From Mycolicibacterium sp. CBMA 234 (lineage in GTDB: Bacteria; Actinomycetota; Actinomycetes; Mycobacteriales; Mycobacteriaceae), in the NCBI RefSeq assembly GCF_009729415.1, contig NZ_MPKW01000027.1, forward strand, positions 1 through 64,000: a stretch of DNA of 64,000 nucleotides. Reading direction: 5' to 3'. Below the pieces are notes generated by a model, which was given only the letters and a program-made list of their open reading frames with translations, was not told the DNA's origin and did no database searches. Within the stretch, counting starts at the first letter, position 1, and the number at the start of each line of letters is the position of its first letter. This document shows positions 25,676-34,140 of this stretch, piece by piece. A program made the position numbers and the translations under genes.

Positions 25676-26305
25676 GTGCCCCGGCCTCGTGTCTACGACC
25701 TCGATGCGGTGCTCGACGCCGCCGAGTCGCTGGCTGTCGAGGCCGGACCGGGTGGTGTGACGACGCGTTCGGTGGCGGCTGCGGCCGGCATCTCCAACGG
25801 CGCGATCTATCACAACTTCGGGTCGCGAGCCGAGCTCGTCGCCCAGACCTGGCTGCGCGCCGCCCGCCGATTCCTCGACGTACAAACGGAATTGGTCGAC
25901 GCGGCGCTGGCCGCGAGCGATGCCGACCCGGCCGACGCCGTCGTCGCCGCCGCGCAGGCGCCCGCGGTGTTTTACGAACGTCAGCAGCAGTCAGCTGAAT
26001 TGGTGTGGCGGGTGCAGCGCGACCAGCTGCTCGGCCCCGATCTGCCGGCGCCCCTGGCGGTGGAACTGAAAGACCTCGACCGTCGGCTGATCGACCTCAT
26101 GGTGCGGTTGTCGTCGCACTTGTGGGACCGGCGCGACGGCGCGGCGGTGGACGCGATCACTGTGTGCATCGTGGATCTGCCGACGGCAATCATCCTGTCC
26201 CGCAACAGAATCAACAACAGCTGGGCTCGGAATCGGTTGTCTGCAGCCGTCCGGGCCGTCCTAGCCGACGAACCCACCCCAACCAGGAGGAAACCCAAGT
26301 CATGA
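25676..26305 (+). CDS. TetR/AcrR family transcriptional regulator
   Basis: A 209-residue protein starting at GTG with the helix-turn-helix DAVLDAAESLAVEAGPGGVT, then SVAAAAGISNGAIYHNFGSR and AELVAQTWL. The rest is a helical ligand domain. The frame is open further upstream through the end of the kinase gene, but that part is a different reading of the kinase and is rejected. The next gene starts inside its stop codon (ATGA), so it is coupled to the crotonase. Confidence 0.85.
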   Translation: MPRPRVYDLDAVLDAAESLAVEAGPGGVTTRSVAAAAGISNGAIYHNFGSRAELVAQTWLRAARRFLDVQTELVDAALAASDADPADAVVAAAQAPAVFYERQQQSAELVWRVQRDQLLGPDLPAPLAVELKDLDRRLIDLMVRLSSHLWDRRDGAAVDAITVCIVDLPTAIILSRNRINNSWARNRLSAAVRAVLADEPTPTRRKPKS

Positions 26306-26958
26306 CCATCGACGTCACCTATCAGGACAAGATCGCCATCCTGAATCTCGGCGATGACGAGAACCGCTTCTCACTGGGGTTCCTCGACGAAATCAACAGT
26401 GTCATAGACGATCTCGTCGACAATGGCGCACAGGGCCTGGTCACCACCGGCTCCGGAAAGTTCTACTCCAACGGGCTGGATCTCGACTGGCTGATGGCGC
26501 ACGGCGACCAGATGCAGTCGTACGTCGGGCGGGTGCATGCCTTGTTCGCGCGGGTGCTCACCCTGCCCATCCCCACGGCCGCCGCGGTCAATGGCCACGC
26601 TTTCGGCGCCGGGGCCATGCTCGCGATGGCCCACGACTACCGGACTATGCGTTCGGATCGCGGGTTCTTCTGTTTCCCCGAGGTCGACATCCGCATTCCG
26701 TTCACTCCGGGAATGGCCGCGCTGATCCAGGCCAAGCTGACGCCGCAGGCGGCGATCGCCTCGATGACCACCGGCCGCCGCTTCGGCGGCGATGATGCGG
26801 CCAAGTACGGCTTGGTCGACGCCGCGGCGACGGAGGATGCGGTGGTGACTGCCGCGGTCGAGCTGGTGATTCCGGTGGCGGGCAAGGATTCCCAGACCAT
26901 GGCCGCCATCAAGTCGACGATGTTCGGCCCGGCGGTGGCCGCGCTGCGGGCCGAGTAA
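26302..26958 (+). CDS. Enoyl-CoA hydratase/isomerase (crotonase) family protein
   Basis: A 218-residue crotonase with an AGGAGG ribosome site. The CoA/oxyanion-hole segments are GSGKFYSNGLDLDWL and AVNGHAFGAGAMLAMAHDYR. FPEVDIRIPFTPGMAALI carries one acidic residue where two catalytic glutamates occur in true hydratases. The short length and this segment resemble delta3-delta2 enoyl-CoA isomerases (inference). It overlaps the TetR gene by 4 bases and is probably controlled by it. Confidence 0.85.
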   Translation: MTIDVTYQDKIAILNLGDDENRFSLGFLDEINSVIDDLVDNGAQGLVTTGSGKFYSNGLDLDWLMAHGDQMQSYVGRVHALFARVLTLPIPTAAAVNGHAFGAGAMLAMAHDYRTMRSDRGFFCFPEVDIRIPFTPGMAALIQAKLTPQAAIASMTTGRRFGGDDAAKYGLVDAAATEDAVVTAAVELVIPVAGKDSQTMAAIKSTMFGPAVAALRAE

Positions 26959-26992
26959 CCGCGGCCAATGACCGCCTGATAGGCATAAGAGC

Positions 26993-27499
26993 GTGGGACA
27001 GAACGAGCGCAAGAAGATCGTCATGACCGACGAGGAGATCGTCGAGTTCATCGATCACAGCCGGACCGCGACCATGGCCACCGTCTTGGCTGACGGCCGC
27101 CCGCATCTGGTGGCCATGTGGTACGCCGTCCTCGACGGTGAAATCTGGTTCGAGACCAAGGCCAAGTCGCAGAAGGCGCTCAACCTGCGCCGAGACTCGA
27201 CCATCACCGTGATGATCGAGGACGGTGACACCTACGGCACCTTGCGCGGTGTGTCGATCGACGGCACTGCTGAGATCGTCGAGGATGCCGACGCTTGTCT
27301 GCGCGTGGGGATCAGCGTGTGGGAGCGCTACACCGGCCCCTACACCGACGAGATGCGCCCGTTCGTCGATCAGATGATGAACAACCGCATCGCGGTCCGC
27401 GTCGTGCCAAGCCGGCTGCGCAGCTGGGATCACCGCAAGTTGGGTATGCCCGACATGCCGATCAGCGGTTCGACCGCGCAGTACCTGGGCCAGGAATGA
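26993..27499 (+). CDS. PPOX/FDOR-class F420 or flavin-dependent enzyme
   Basis: A 168-residue split-barrel protein starting at GTG. Seen: MTDEEIVEFIDHSRTATMAT, LADGRPHLVAMWYAVLDGEI, KAKSQKALNLRRDSTITVMI and RVVPSRLRSWDHRKL. These are typical of mycobacterial pyridoxamine-phosphate-oxidase-like proteins, many of which bind F420. The reaction cannot be fixed from sequence. It ends at a strong bidirectional hairpin that separates it from the opposite-strand acetyltransferase gene. Confidence 0.85.
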   Translation: MGQNERKKIVMTDEEIVEFIDHSRTATMATVLADGRPHLVAMWYAVLDGEIWFETKAKSQKALNLRRDSTITVMIEDGDTYGTLRGVSIDGTAEIVEDADACLRVGISVWERYTGPYTDEMRPFVDQMMNNRIAVRVVPSRLRSWDHRKLGMPDMPISGSTAQYLGQE

Positions 27500-27503
27500 T
27501 CTC

Positions 27504-27540
27504 GGCGCGCTCCGTATCACTCTCCGATACGGAGCGCGCC
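27504..27540. terminator. Bidirectional hairpin terminator between convergent genes
   Basis: A perfect 15-bp inverted repeat (27504-27518 and 27526-27540) with a 7-base loop fills almost the whole 49-bp gap between two convergent genes. It can stop transcription from both sides. Confidence 0.8.
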
Positions 27541-27548
27541 CAAATCAC

Positions 27549-27851
27549 TTAGGCCGGATCGACCAGCGGTGCGTATTCGGGGTGCTTGGCGATGTACCCG
27601 CTGACCATCGAGCATTCCGGGACGATGCGTAGCCCGGCGGCTCTGGTGGCGTCCAGGGCCTCGGCCACGAGAATCGTGGCCAGCCCGCGGCCGCCGTATG
27701 CGGGCTGAACTTCGGTGTGCGGGAAGATGCGTCGGCCGTCGCGGTCGAGGTACTCGATCAACCCAACTGTTGTGCCGTCGACGGCGATGGTGAATCGTCC
27801 GTTTTCGGCGGTCACGCTGGTCGGTGCTCCGGTCTTGTCGGTGATGCTCAT
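27549..27851 (-). CDS. Small GNAT-family N-acetyltransferase
   Basis: A 100-residue protein of the short YidJ/YjdJ-type GNAT group. It has an N-terminal strand pair (FTIAVDGTTVGLIEYLDRDG), the acetyl-CoA loop TEVQPAYGGRGLATILVAEA and the closing CSMVSGYIAKHPEY. Such proteins are minimal acetyltransferases with unknown substrates. It stands alone between a bidirectional terminator and whiB6. Confidence 0.85.
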   Translation of the reverse strand: MSITDKTGAPTSVTAENGRFTIAVDGTTVGLIEYLDRDGRRIFPHTEVQPAYGGRGLATILVAEALDATRAAGLRIVPECSMVSGYIAKHPEYAPLVDPA

Positions 27852-27929
27852 CCCGCCACGGTAATCCTCGTGCGTAGAACCGCTGCCCGCGCTGCCGCCC
27901 CCTCAAACGGCAGCGTGGGCAGCGGGGTA

Positions 27930-28226
27930 CTACGCGACTTCGAGGAAAACGCGGCGCTGACGGCGGACCGGATAGCCGTTGGCTTCGGCCAGGGAACGCA
28001 ACTGCTTCAGCGCGAACGTCCGTCCGCGGCCCTCGTCGGCCGGGATGACGATGCCGGCCCAGAGGCCTTCGGCGCGCGGCAGTTCGACAGCGTCACGGGC
28101 GCACGCCCAACGGCGTGGGCACTGCCGGCAGAGGCTCTTGGCTTCTTCGCTGGCGATCGTCGTCCACTGCTCCGGGCTCCGGGTGCACTCACCGAGCGGC
28201 AGGCCGTCCATGGCAATTGCGGTCAT
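27930..28226 (-). CDS. whiB6: WhiB6-like iron-sulfur transcriptional regulator
   Basis: A 98-residue WhiB protein. The four cluster-binding cysteines are Cys14, Cys33, Cys36 and Cys42 (CRQCPRRWAC), followed by the turn GLWAGIVIP and a basic C terminus. The stretches CPRRWACARDAVE and ALKQLRSLAEANGYPVR match mycobacterial WhiB6 as I know it. WhiB6 senses redox or NO through its 4Fe-4S cluster and controls ESX-1 genes. Its place at the edge of the ESX-1 locus agrees. AAAGGAGT precedes the ATG. The protein is shorter at the N terminus than the M. tuberculosis form. Confidence 0.93.
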   Translation of the reverse strand: MTAIAMDGLPLGECTRSPEQWTTIASEEAKSLCRQCPRRWACARDAVELPRAEGLWAGIVIPADEGRGRTFALKQLRSLAEANGYPVRRQRRVFLEVA

Positions 28227-28579
28227 CGGGGTACTCCTTTGTTGTTGCGCTGCGACTGTTCCGTCGCGGTTGAGAAGAATCTATAGCACCGGACTGCAGT
28301 AACGCAACAGTTAAACCGTAGCGTTATATATATTTGCAGGTCAGAAGCGTGCAAGGGCTCAGAAATCATCCGAATGGTTCGGAATAACATTGGTGAAAGT
28401 CCCCATTTGGGGAGGGTGTACGGTCTAACTGAAGCGCTCGAAGCCACACCGATACGGTTCAGTGACTGTCAACGCAATAGTTATGTGGGACGTAACGGGC
28501 TAAGCTGTAACGAACTGCTGACGGTGCTCCGGATTTCGTGTTGAGCGCGGGCCGCAAAGCGATGGGGAGGTGACGGCGG
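28227..28579. promoter_or_regulatory. Divergent promoter region of whiB6 and the HTH gene
   Basis: A 353-bp non-coding region, locally AT-rich (for example around 28262-28340), between divergent genes. It contains a repeated 13-base element (see the separate entry) and a TAACGC/GCGTTA inverted repeat (28300-28305 and 28321-28326). In M. tuberculosis the whiB6 upstream region is a known control point for ESX-1 (PhoP). Which protein binds here is not visible. Confidence 0.6.
28301..28483. repeat. Repeated 13-base element in the whiB6 promoter region
   Basis: AACGCAACAGTTA (28301-28313) recurs as AACGCAATAGTTA (28471-28483), one base different and in the same orientation 170 bases apart. One copy is about 75 bases before whiB6, the other about 97 before the HTH gene. 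This fits a shared regulator site for both directions. Confidence 0.5.
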
Positions 28580-29356
28580 GTGCCGAACATCGATCCCGAT
28601 GACGTCACCGAATACATCGCCCTGCCCGCAGTGGACCCCGGTATGGAGCGCGCCGGCGCGGCCGCCGCAGCGCGCCGCCGCGAACTCGATATCAGTCAAC
28701 GGAGTCTGGCTGCCGACGGCATCATCAACGCCGGCGCGCTGATCTCCTTCGAAAAGGGCCGCAGCTGGCCGCGCGAGAGAACACGTCTTCGCCTCGAAGA
28801 AGTGCTGCAGTGGCCGCCGGGAACCATCGCACGGATTCGCAGCGGTGAACCGGTCCCGATGCAGGGCCCGATGGTGCCTCAGCGTCAGCCCCAGGCCGCG
28901 CCTGCGCCGCCATTCACTAGTGCGGGTGAAGTCCCGCTGATCGCCCAAGCTGTCGTCGCCGCGGTGAACACCTTGGGTGCCACCGCCGATGCGCTGCCGG
29001 CGGTCGAGGATTCCGAATTCACGCCGTGGGTCACGCAGATCCTGTCCGACCTGCGGCAGCTCGAAGCCGTGGCCGCCAGTGCCGCTCGGCTCGGTCCGGT
29101 GTCGCCGCCGCTGATCAAGGCCTTGGGGCTGGTTCGCGCCCGGATCGACGCGCTGACCCTGTTGGGAGCCAAAGCCTCGACGGCGACGCTGGGGCAGCGC
29201 CTTTACGCCGCCCGGCGCGGCGCCAACCTCACCATTGCGGAAACGGCCCTTGCGGCCGGTGTCCCCGAGGCTGTCGTGGTCGGCGCTGAAGCCGAAGCAT
29301 CGGTGTCTGACCAGGACAAACAGTTGGTCGAAGCACTGCTGTTGCAGCTGGTGTAG
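28580..29356 (+). CDS. Regulatory-type protein with two helix-turn-helix-like ends
   Basis: A 258-residue protein starting at GTG with GGGGAGG upstream. The N-terminal part (RRRELDISQRSLAADGIINA to ISFEKGRSWP) reads like an XRE-type helix-turn-helix. A second, weaker one seems to lie at the C terminus (LGQRLYAARRGANLTIAETA then LAAGVPEAVVVGAEAEAS). The middle is helical and alanine-rich. I do not recognise a named family. It is divergent from whiB6 and ends back to back with a MinD-like gene on the other strand, inside the ESX-1 region. A role in ESX-1 regulation is likely but inferred. Confidence 0.7.
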   Translation: MPNIDPDDVTEYIALPAVDPGMERAGAAAAARRRELDISQRSLAADGIINAGALISFEKGRSWPRERTRLRLEEVLQWPPGTIARIRSGEPVPMQGPMVPQRQPQAAPAPPFTSAGEVPLIAQAVVAAVNTLGATADALPAVEDSEFTPWVTQILSDLRQLEAVAASAARLGPVSPPLIKALGLVRARIDALTLLGAKASTATLGQRLYAARRGANLTIAETALAAGVPEAVVVGAEAEASVSDQDKQLVEALLLQLV

Positions 29357-30544
29357 TCAGTTCCGGTCGCGGTGCCTGTCGTCGCTGGTCGGGAAGTTGG
29401 CGGCCAGCGCAGCGGCGATCTCGATGAACCTGCGCCGGGTGGTCGGCGCCATTTCCCGCGTACCCGCGATCACGCCGCCCGGACGCAGGTGTCCGTCGAA
29501 CGGCACTTCGACGACCGCTTGACCTTGGCCGGCAAACTGCTGGGCCAGCACCGAGCGGGTGCGCTTGTCGGCGTGGCCGTCGGAATCGTTGAGCACCACG
29601 ATGGTTCGTTGCAGTAGGCCGTTGAGGCCGCGCGCGGCCAGCCAGTCCAGCGTCTGACCGGCGGCGCCGGCACCGTCGACCCACGGCGACGACACCACGA
29701 CCAGCGCGTCGAGATCCCGCAGCACCTCCTGGGTCACGGGGCTGTCCATGGTGGAGCTGCAGTCGATGATCGAGATGGTGAAATGGCGATCCAGCCGGGC
29801 GGCGGCCTCCCGGTAGACCGCGGGATCCAGCACCCGGCGCCGGGCCGGGCTGGCCTCACCGGCCAGCACGAACAAGCCCGCGGCATTGCTGCCGACCCGG
29901 TTGCGGATGTCGGCGAAACTCTCGAGGTGCTGGTCGGACGCCAATTCCCAGTACGAGCTCAGGGCCTTGGGATCGACCCGGCTGCCGAGTTTGCCGAAGG
30001 CGGTGTCGGCATCGACGGCCACCACGCGGTCCTCCTGGCGGAGCTCGGCAAACAGCGATCCGATCGAGGCGGATACCGTCGTCTTCCCGACGCCGCCTTT
30101 GCCCATGACGCCGACCTTGTAGTGACCCGACAGGGCCGACCGGATTCGGCTGATCTGCTGGGCCTCGTAGATCTCGTCGGGTGACGGTCCGAGATTGACC
30201 AGCCCGAACGTCGCCGTGAACAAGGTCTTGCGCCAGCCGCGACGCGGCTCGGGCTTGCGTGGCTTGATCAGGTCATCCCGGCGGATGGCGTCGGCGTACG
30301 ATCCCGGCGGCGCGAACTGTCCCTGCGGCCCCTGTGGCCAAGGCTGGTGTGGGGGACGACCCGGCTGGACCGGGCCGGGCTGCGGCGGATGCCCCGTCCT
30401 GCGCTGCAACGGCTCGGTGTGCTGCATACCGGTGGTGGGGTTTCCTGCCGGGTTCGCTCGCGGCCAGGCCGGCGGCGTGTTCTCGGGATGTCTGGCAAAT
30501 GCGCTCTCGGACGGGTTGTGCTGCGGATCGAAGTGGTCAGTCAC
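29357..30544 (-). CDS. Second MinD/EspI-like ATPase with proline-rich N terminus
   Basis: A 395-residue protein. Residues 1-85 are Pro/Gln-rich. From about 105 it matches the EspI core: FGLVNLGPSPDEIYEAQQI, then the deviant Walker A KGGVGKT (149-155), VVAVDADTAFGKLG and the switch region SIIDCSSTMDSPVT. I start at GTG 30544 since the upstream open frame shows no family likeness. EspI in ESX-1 is a MinD-like ATPase linked to control of secretion by energy state. This paralogue lies opposite the region where espE and espF would be expected, divergent from espG1. It may position or regulate the secretion machine (inference). Confidence 0.82.
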   Translation of the reverse strand: MTDHFDPQHNPSESAFARHPENTPPAWPRANPAGNPTTGMQHTEPLQRRTGHPPQPGPVQPGRPPHQPWPQGPQGQFAPPGSYADAIRRDDLIKPRKPEPRRGWRKTLFTATFGLVNLGPSPDEIYEAQQISRIRSALSGHYKVGVMGKGGVGKTTVSASIGSLFAELRQEDRVVAVDADTAFGKLGSRVDPKALSSYWELASDQHLESFADIRNRVGSNAAGLFVLAGEASPARRRVLDPAVYREAAARLDRHFTISIIDCSSTMDSPVTQEVLRDLDALVVVSSPWVDGAGAAGQTLDWLAARGLNGLLQRTIVVLNDSDGHADKRTRSVLAQQFAGQGQAVVEVPFDGHLRPGGVIAGTREMAPTTRRRFIEIAAALAANFPTSDDRHRDRN

Positions 30545-31056
30545 CGAATACGCGCTTTCTCTCCTCGGTTCGCTCGACGAAGATGCCAAGACGCAGGTGC
30601 CATCAAGTATCGACCACGTCGGCGCTGACGGCAGCCAGGACGGGCCGGATGGCGCCGTCGCCCTGGTCACGGACGTGTTCGGACGGCTGCACCGGATGGC
30701 ATTGAAGATGTTGTCTGCCAACATGTTTCGATGTGCTGGCGACGGCGTGGTCGGGGCGGCGGCGCCGGCGAATTGGTGCATACCCGTTGTCGGTGCCGCT
30801 GGTAGGCTCAGTTCGGGTTGTGGGGAGGCGCTGTGGGGTGGTGTGGGGCCGCTCCGAGCAGGCCAGATGCCGGAACTCGTCAGAGGAGTTTGGCCATCGG
30901 CCTGCCGCCCGCGTGGTGGCAGTACCAAGATGGTCTAGGTAGCACAGCGATGCCCGGCGCGTGGCGGCGGGAACAGGGGGATGGAGCTGACATGCAGCGG
31001 GTGGACAGGTGTACCAGGTGCGATGCCGGGATGTTGACGCCGTCTGGGCGGCGGTC
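30545..31056. other. 512-bp gap between the MinD-like gene and espG1
   Basis: No gene with convincing features is seen; open frames here are extensions or mirrors of the neighbours. It must hold the promoters of the divergent MinD-like gene and the espG1 operon. A small hairpin, ATGTTG with CAACAT (30708-30724), is the only structure noticed. espE and espF are not present. Confidence 0.5.
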
Positions 31057-31917
31057 GTGACCGGCCCGTACACCGCAGCCAGCAGCGCGTCGGGTGGCAT
31101 CGACGACGTCGTCGCCGTGGAAGTCACCATCGACGGCATGCTGGTGATCGCTGACCAGCTCGGTCTGATGGAGTTCCCGACCAGTCTCGGTATTCGGCCA
31201 AACATTCCCCAGTTGGACGTGCGGAACGTTGTCTGGGACCAGGTCCGTCGGGATCTGACGGCGCAGGGCGTCATCGACCTCTACGGCACGCCGCATCCGG
31301 AAGTGGCGGCCATGGTCGACACCATGAGTCGAGCCGATCGCACCATCGAGGGGCGTTGGTGGCGCCGCGACGTCGGCGGCAAGATGCTGCGGTTCGTGGT
31401 CTGCCGAAAAGGCGAGCGCCACGTCGTCGCAGCTCGTGACGGCGAGATGCTGGTGATTCAGCGTGTTGCCCCGCAGGTGGGTCTGGCCGGCATGGTGAAC
31501 GCGGTGCTCGGCACGGCCAACCCGGCCAACGTCGAACCGCTGACCGCGTCGACCAGCCGCCTCTCCGATGCCCGCACGCCGGATCAGCTGACTCAATTCG
31601 GCGTCAGCCTCAATTCCGCGCGGACCTACTCCGAACTCATCGGCAATCCCGACTCCTGGGTCGAACTCACCGCCAACGAGCGGCACGAGGGCGGCACCTA
31701 CAGCCAGGCGGACGTGGCCGCAGGCGTCCTCGACTCTCGGTTGGGCCGCATCGTGTCGCTCCCGCGCAAGGTCAGTGGTGAGCTTTACGGCAGCTTCCTG
31801 GCCGGGACCGACGAAAACCTGGAGCGCGCGCTCGACGGGCTCATGGAGTTCCTGCCGTCGCGTTCGTGGTTCGACAAGCCCTCCGCGGGTGCTTCCGCCG
31901 ACGACTACCAGGACTGA
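31057..31917 (+). CDS. espG1: ESX-1 chaperone EspG1
   Basis: A 286-residue protein, close to the usual 283. It matches EspG1 along its length: VAVEVTIDGMLVIADQLGL, GIRPNIPQLDVRNVVWDQV, GRWWRRDVGGKMLRFVVCR, QVGLAGMVNAVLG and LYGSFLAGTDENLERALDGL. EspG1 is a cytosolic chaperone that binds PE-PPE pairs and keeps the PPE soluble before export. I choose GTG 31057, which gives the homologous VTGP start; the frame also opens at an ATG at 31009 and no strong ribosome site decides. First gene of the ESX-1 core operon. Confidence 0.93.
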   Translation: MTGPYTAASSASGGIDDVVAVEVTIDGMLVIADQLGLMEFPTSLGIRPNIPQLDVRNVVWDQVRRDLTAQGVIDLYGTPHPEVAAMVDTMSRADRTIEGRWWRRDVGGKMLRFVVCRKGERHVVAARDGEMLVIQRVAPQVGLAGMVNAVLGTANPANVEPLTASTSRLSDARTPDQLTQFGVSLNSARTYSELIGNPDSWVELTANERHEGGTYSQADVAAGVLDSRLGRIVSLPRKVSGELYGSFLAGTDENLERALDGLMEFLPSRSWFDKPSAGASADDYQD

Positions 31918-31919
31918 CG

Positions 31920-32420
31920 TTGGCAGGCCTCCATCCAGGTGACGGGTTCGATGACGAGGTTTCGGGCGAGCATCTGGGCGACGATCTCGGCAGTGCGCTC
32001 GACTTCCTGTACGCCGACGACGAGGTGTCGTCGGACCATGCCGCAGCCGCGGCTGACGGCGCGCCGGCGGACGTCGAACCAATCGGTCTCGGGTACACCG
32101 TCGCGAATCCGCCGCAGACGGTCGTCGTCACCGCCCTCATGGACGGCCGGATCCACCAGGTCCGATTGGCGCCGGCGGCTGCCAAGATGACCGAAGTCGA
32201 GCTGGCCCAAGAGGTTCTCGTCATTGCCGAACTGGCCCGCCAAGATGGCAGGTCAGCGCAATACGAGGTGATGTACGACGGCCTTGGCGAGCTGGGCCAC
32301 GACCGCGCCGAGGCGCGGGATTTCCTGTCTCGCAATCTAGATCTGCCGTCGCCCGAGGACGCTGCCGCGACCCGCGCACAAATCTTTGCCACCAGATATT
32401 CAGGGGAAACAAATGAGTGA
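31920..32420 (+). CDS. espH: ESX-1 associated protein EspH
   Basis: A 166-residue acidic protein starting at TTG, 2 bases after espG1. The N terminus is acidic and disordered-looking. The conserved core reads VTALMDGRIHQVRLAPAAAK, LAQEVLVIAELARQDGRSAQ and the end LPSPEDAAATRAQIFATRY, which matches EspH. Function is thought to be in handling ESX-1 substrates; details are not clear. It overlaps eccA1 by 8 bases. Confidence 0.88.
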   Translation: MAGLHPGDGFDDEVSGEHLGDDLGSALDFLYADDEVSSDHAAAAADGAPADVEPIGLGYTVANPPQTVVVTALMDGRIHQVRLAPAAAKMTEVELAQEVLVIAELARQDGRSAQYEVMYDGLGELGHDRAEARDFLSRNLDLPSPEDAAATRAQIFATRYSGETNE

Positions 32421-34137
32421 CCAACTCGCCGCCATGTTCAACAACGCCGTCGGCATGCTGGACACGGCGCCGGCGCGTTCGATGCAGCTGTTCGCCGAGA
32501 TCACCTCGGTGGACGAGACGGCGTGTGATGCCTGGATCGGACGGATCCGGTGCGGCGACTCCGACCGGACCACGCTGTTCCGGGCCTGGTACTCGCGCGG
32601 CAACCTCGGCATGCTGGCCGGTCAGGCCGAGGTCTCGCTGTCGCAGGTCAATGCCCGGGTGCGGATCGGCGGCGAGCTCGGCGACATCACCTATCCGGTG
32701 AACTCGCCTCTGGCGCTGACCCTGGCCTTCGCGGTCAACGAGGCTGCCGAGGGCAACTACGCCGACGCGCTCGAAGCCGTCGAGGGCGCGGCAGCAGCCC
32801 CCGGGTCCGAGCATCTGATGGCCTGGGTCAAGGCCGTCATCTACACCGGGGGCCAGCGGTGGACCGACGTCATGGAGGTGCTGCGGGGATCGGAGAGCTG
32901 GCCGGACGCCTTCCTGTCCGGGGCGGCGAACGTGGCCCGCGGCGTCGCGGCGGCCAACCTCGGGCTGTTTACCGAGGCCAAGGACCGGCTGACCGAGGCC
33001 AACGAATCACCGGCGGGGACGGCGTGTGGCCGGCCGATCGCCTGGTACTTGGCCATGACATTCCGGGATCAGGGCAACGAGGAAGGTGCGCGCCGTCTGC
33101 TGGAGTGGTTGCAGGCCAACTTTCCGGAGCCGAAAGTCGCTGCGGCCCTTCGCGATCCGAACTACCGGCTCGAGACCACCACGCCGGAAAAGATTGCCGC
33201 CCGGTCCGACAAATGGGATCCGAACAGCATGGTGGCCGACACGTCGGCGCGAGACCGCATGCTCACCGAAGCGCAGGCCGAACTCGACCGGCAGATCGGG
33301 CTGGCCAAGGTCAAGGAACAGATCGAGACCTACCGTGCCGCAACGCAAATGGCGAAGATCCGCGCCGCACGCGGCATGAAGGTCGGGCAGCAGTCCAAGC
33401 ACATGATCTTCACCGGGCCGCCGGGAACGGGCAAGACCACGATCGCGCGCGTGGTCGCGAACATTCTGGCCGGCCTCGGCGTCATCTCCGAGCCCAAGCT
33501 GATCGAGACGTCCCGTAAGGACTTCGTCGGTGAGTACCTGGGGCACACGGCAGTCAAGACGTCGAAGGTCATCGACCGGGCCCTGGGCGGTGTGCTGTTC
33601 ATCGATGAGGCTTACACGCTGATCCAGGACGGGCTACAGGGCGGCGACGCCTTCGGCTCCGAGGCCATCGACACCCTGCTGGCCCGCATGGAGAACGATC
33701 GGGACCGCCTGGTCGTCATCATCGCCGGGTACAGCTCGGACATCGATCGGCTGCTCGAAGCCAACGACGGTCTGCGGTCCCGGTTCGCGACCCGCATCGA
33801 GTTCGAGTCCTACTCCCCCGACGAGATCGTCGAAATCGCGAAAGTCATTGCCAAGAGCAATGATTCGCTCATCAACGACGAGGCGGCCAAGCAGGTGCTC
33901 GAGGCAGCGACCACGCTGGGCCAGCATGAACTCAACGGCAAGCCGGCCATCGATATCGCCGGCAACGGCCGCTACGCGCGCCAGTTGGTGGAGGCCGGTG
34001 AGCAGGCCCGCGACATGCGCCTGGCCCGGTCCATGGACATCGAGAGCCTGGGCGTTGAAGCGCTCAGCGAGATCACCGGTGACGACATGGCGTCCGCGAT
34101 CGGCGGAGTGCACCGACGTCTGAACATCGGCGAATAA
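32413..34137 (+). CDS. eccA1: ESX-1 AAA+ ATPase EccA1
   Basis: A 574-residue cytosolic AAA+ protein of the CbxX/CfqX family, nearly the same length as EccA1 of M. tuberculosis. Residues 1-280 form the TPR-like N-terminal domain. The ATPase domain has Walker A GPPGTGKT (335-342) and Walker B VLFIDEAY (about 393). The arginine-rich end ARQLVEAGEQARDMRLARS is typical. EccA proteins interact with ESX substrates and EspG-PPE complexes. The ATG at 32413 has AGGGGAA upstream. eccB1 follows after 3 bases. Confidence 0.96.
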   Translation: MSDQLAAMFNNAVGMLDTAPARSMQLFAEITSVDETACDAWIGRIRCGDSDRTTLFRAWYSRGNLGMLAGQAEVSLSQVNARVRIGGELGDITYPVNSPLALTLAFAVNEAAEGNYADALEAVEGAAAAPGSEHLMAWVKAVIYTGGQRWTDVMEVLRGSESWPDAFLSGAANVARGVAAANLGLFTEAKDRLTEANESPAGTACGRPIAWYLAMTFRDQGNEEGARRLLEWLQANFPEPKVAAALRDPNYRLETTTPEKIAARSDKWDPNSMVADTSARDRMLTEAQAELDRQIGLAKVKEQIETYRAATQMAKIRAARGMKVGQQSKHMIFTGPPGTGKTTIARVVANILAGLGVISEPKLIETSRKDFVGEYLGHTAVKTSKVIDRALGGVLFIDEAYTLIQDGLQGGDAFGSEAIDTLLARMENDRDRLVVIIAGYSSDIDRLLEANDGLRSRFATRIEFESYSPDEIVEIAKVIAKSNDSLINDEAAKQVLEAATTLGQHELNGKPAIDIAGNGRYARQLVEAGEQARDMRLARSMDIESLGVEALSEITGDDMASAIGGVHRRLNIGE

Positions 34138-34140
34138 CCG

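Noticed and set aside
30195..30938. Possible gene in the gap before espG1 on the + strand
   Set aside because: Most of it overlaps the MinD-like gene in reverse; Gly/Cys/Trp-rich with no ribosome site; does not resemble espE or espF.
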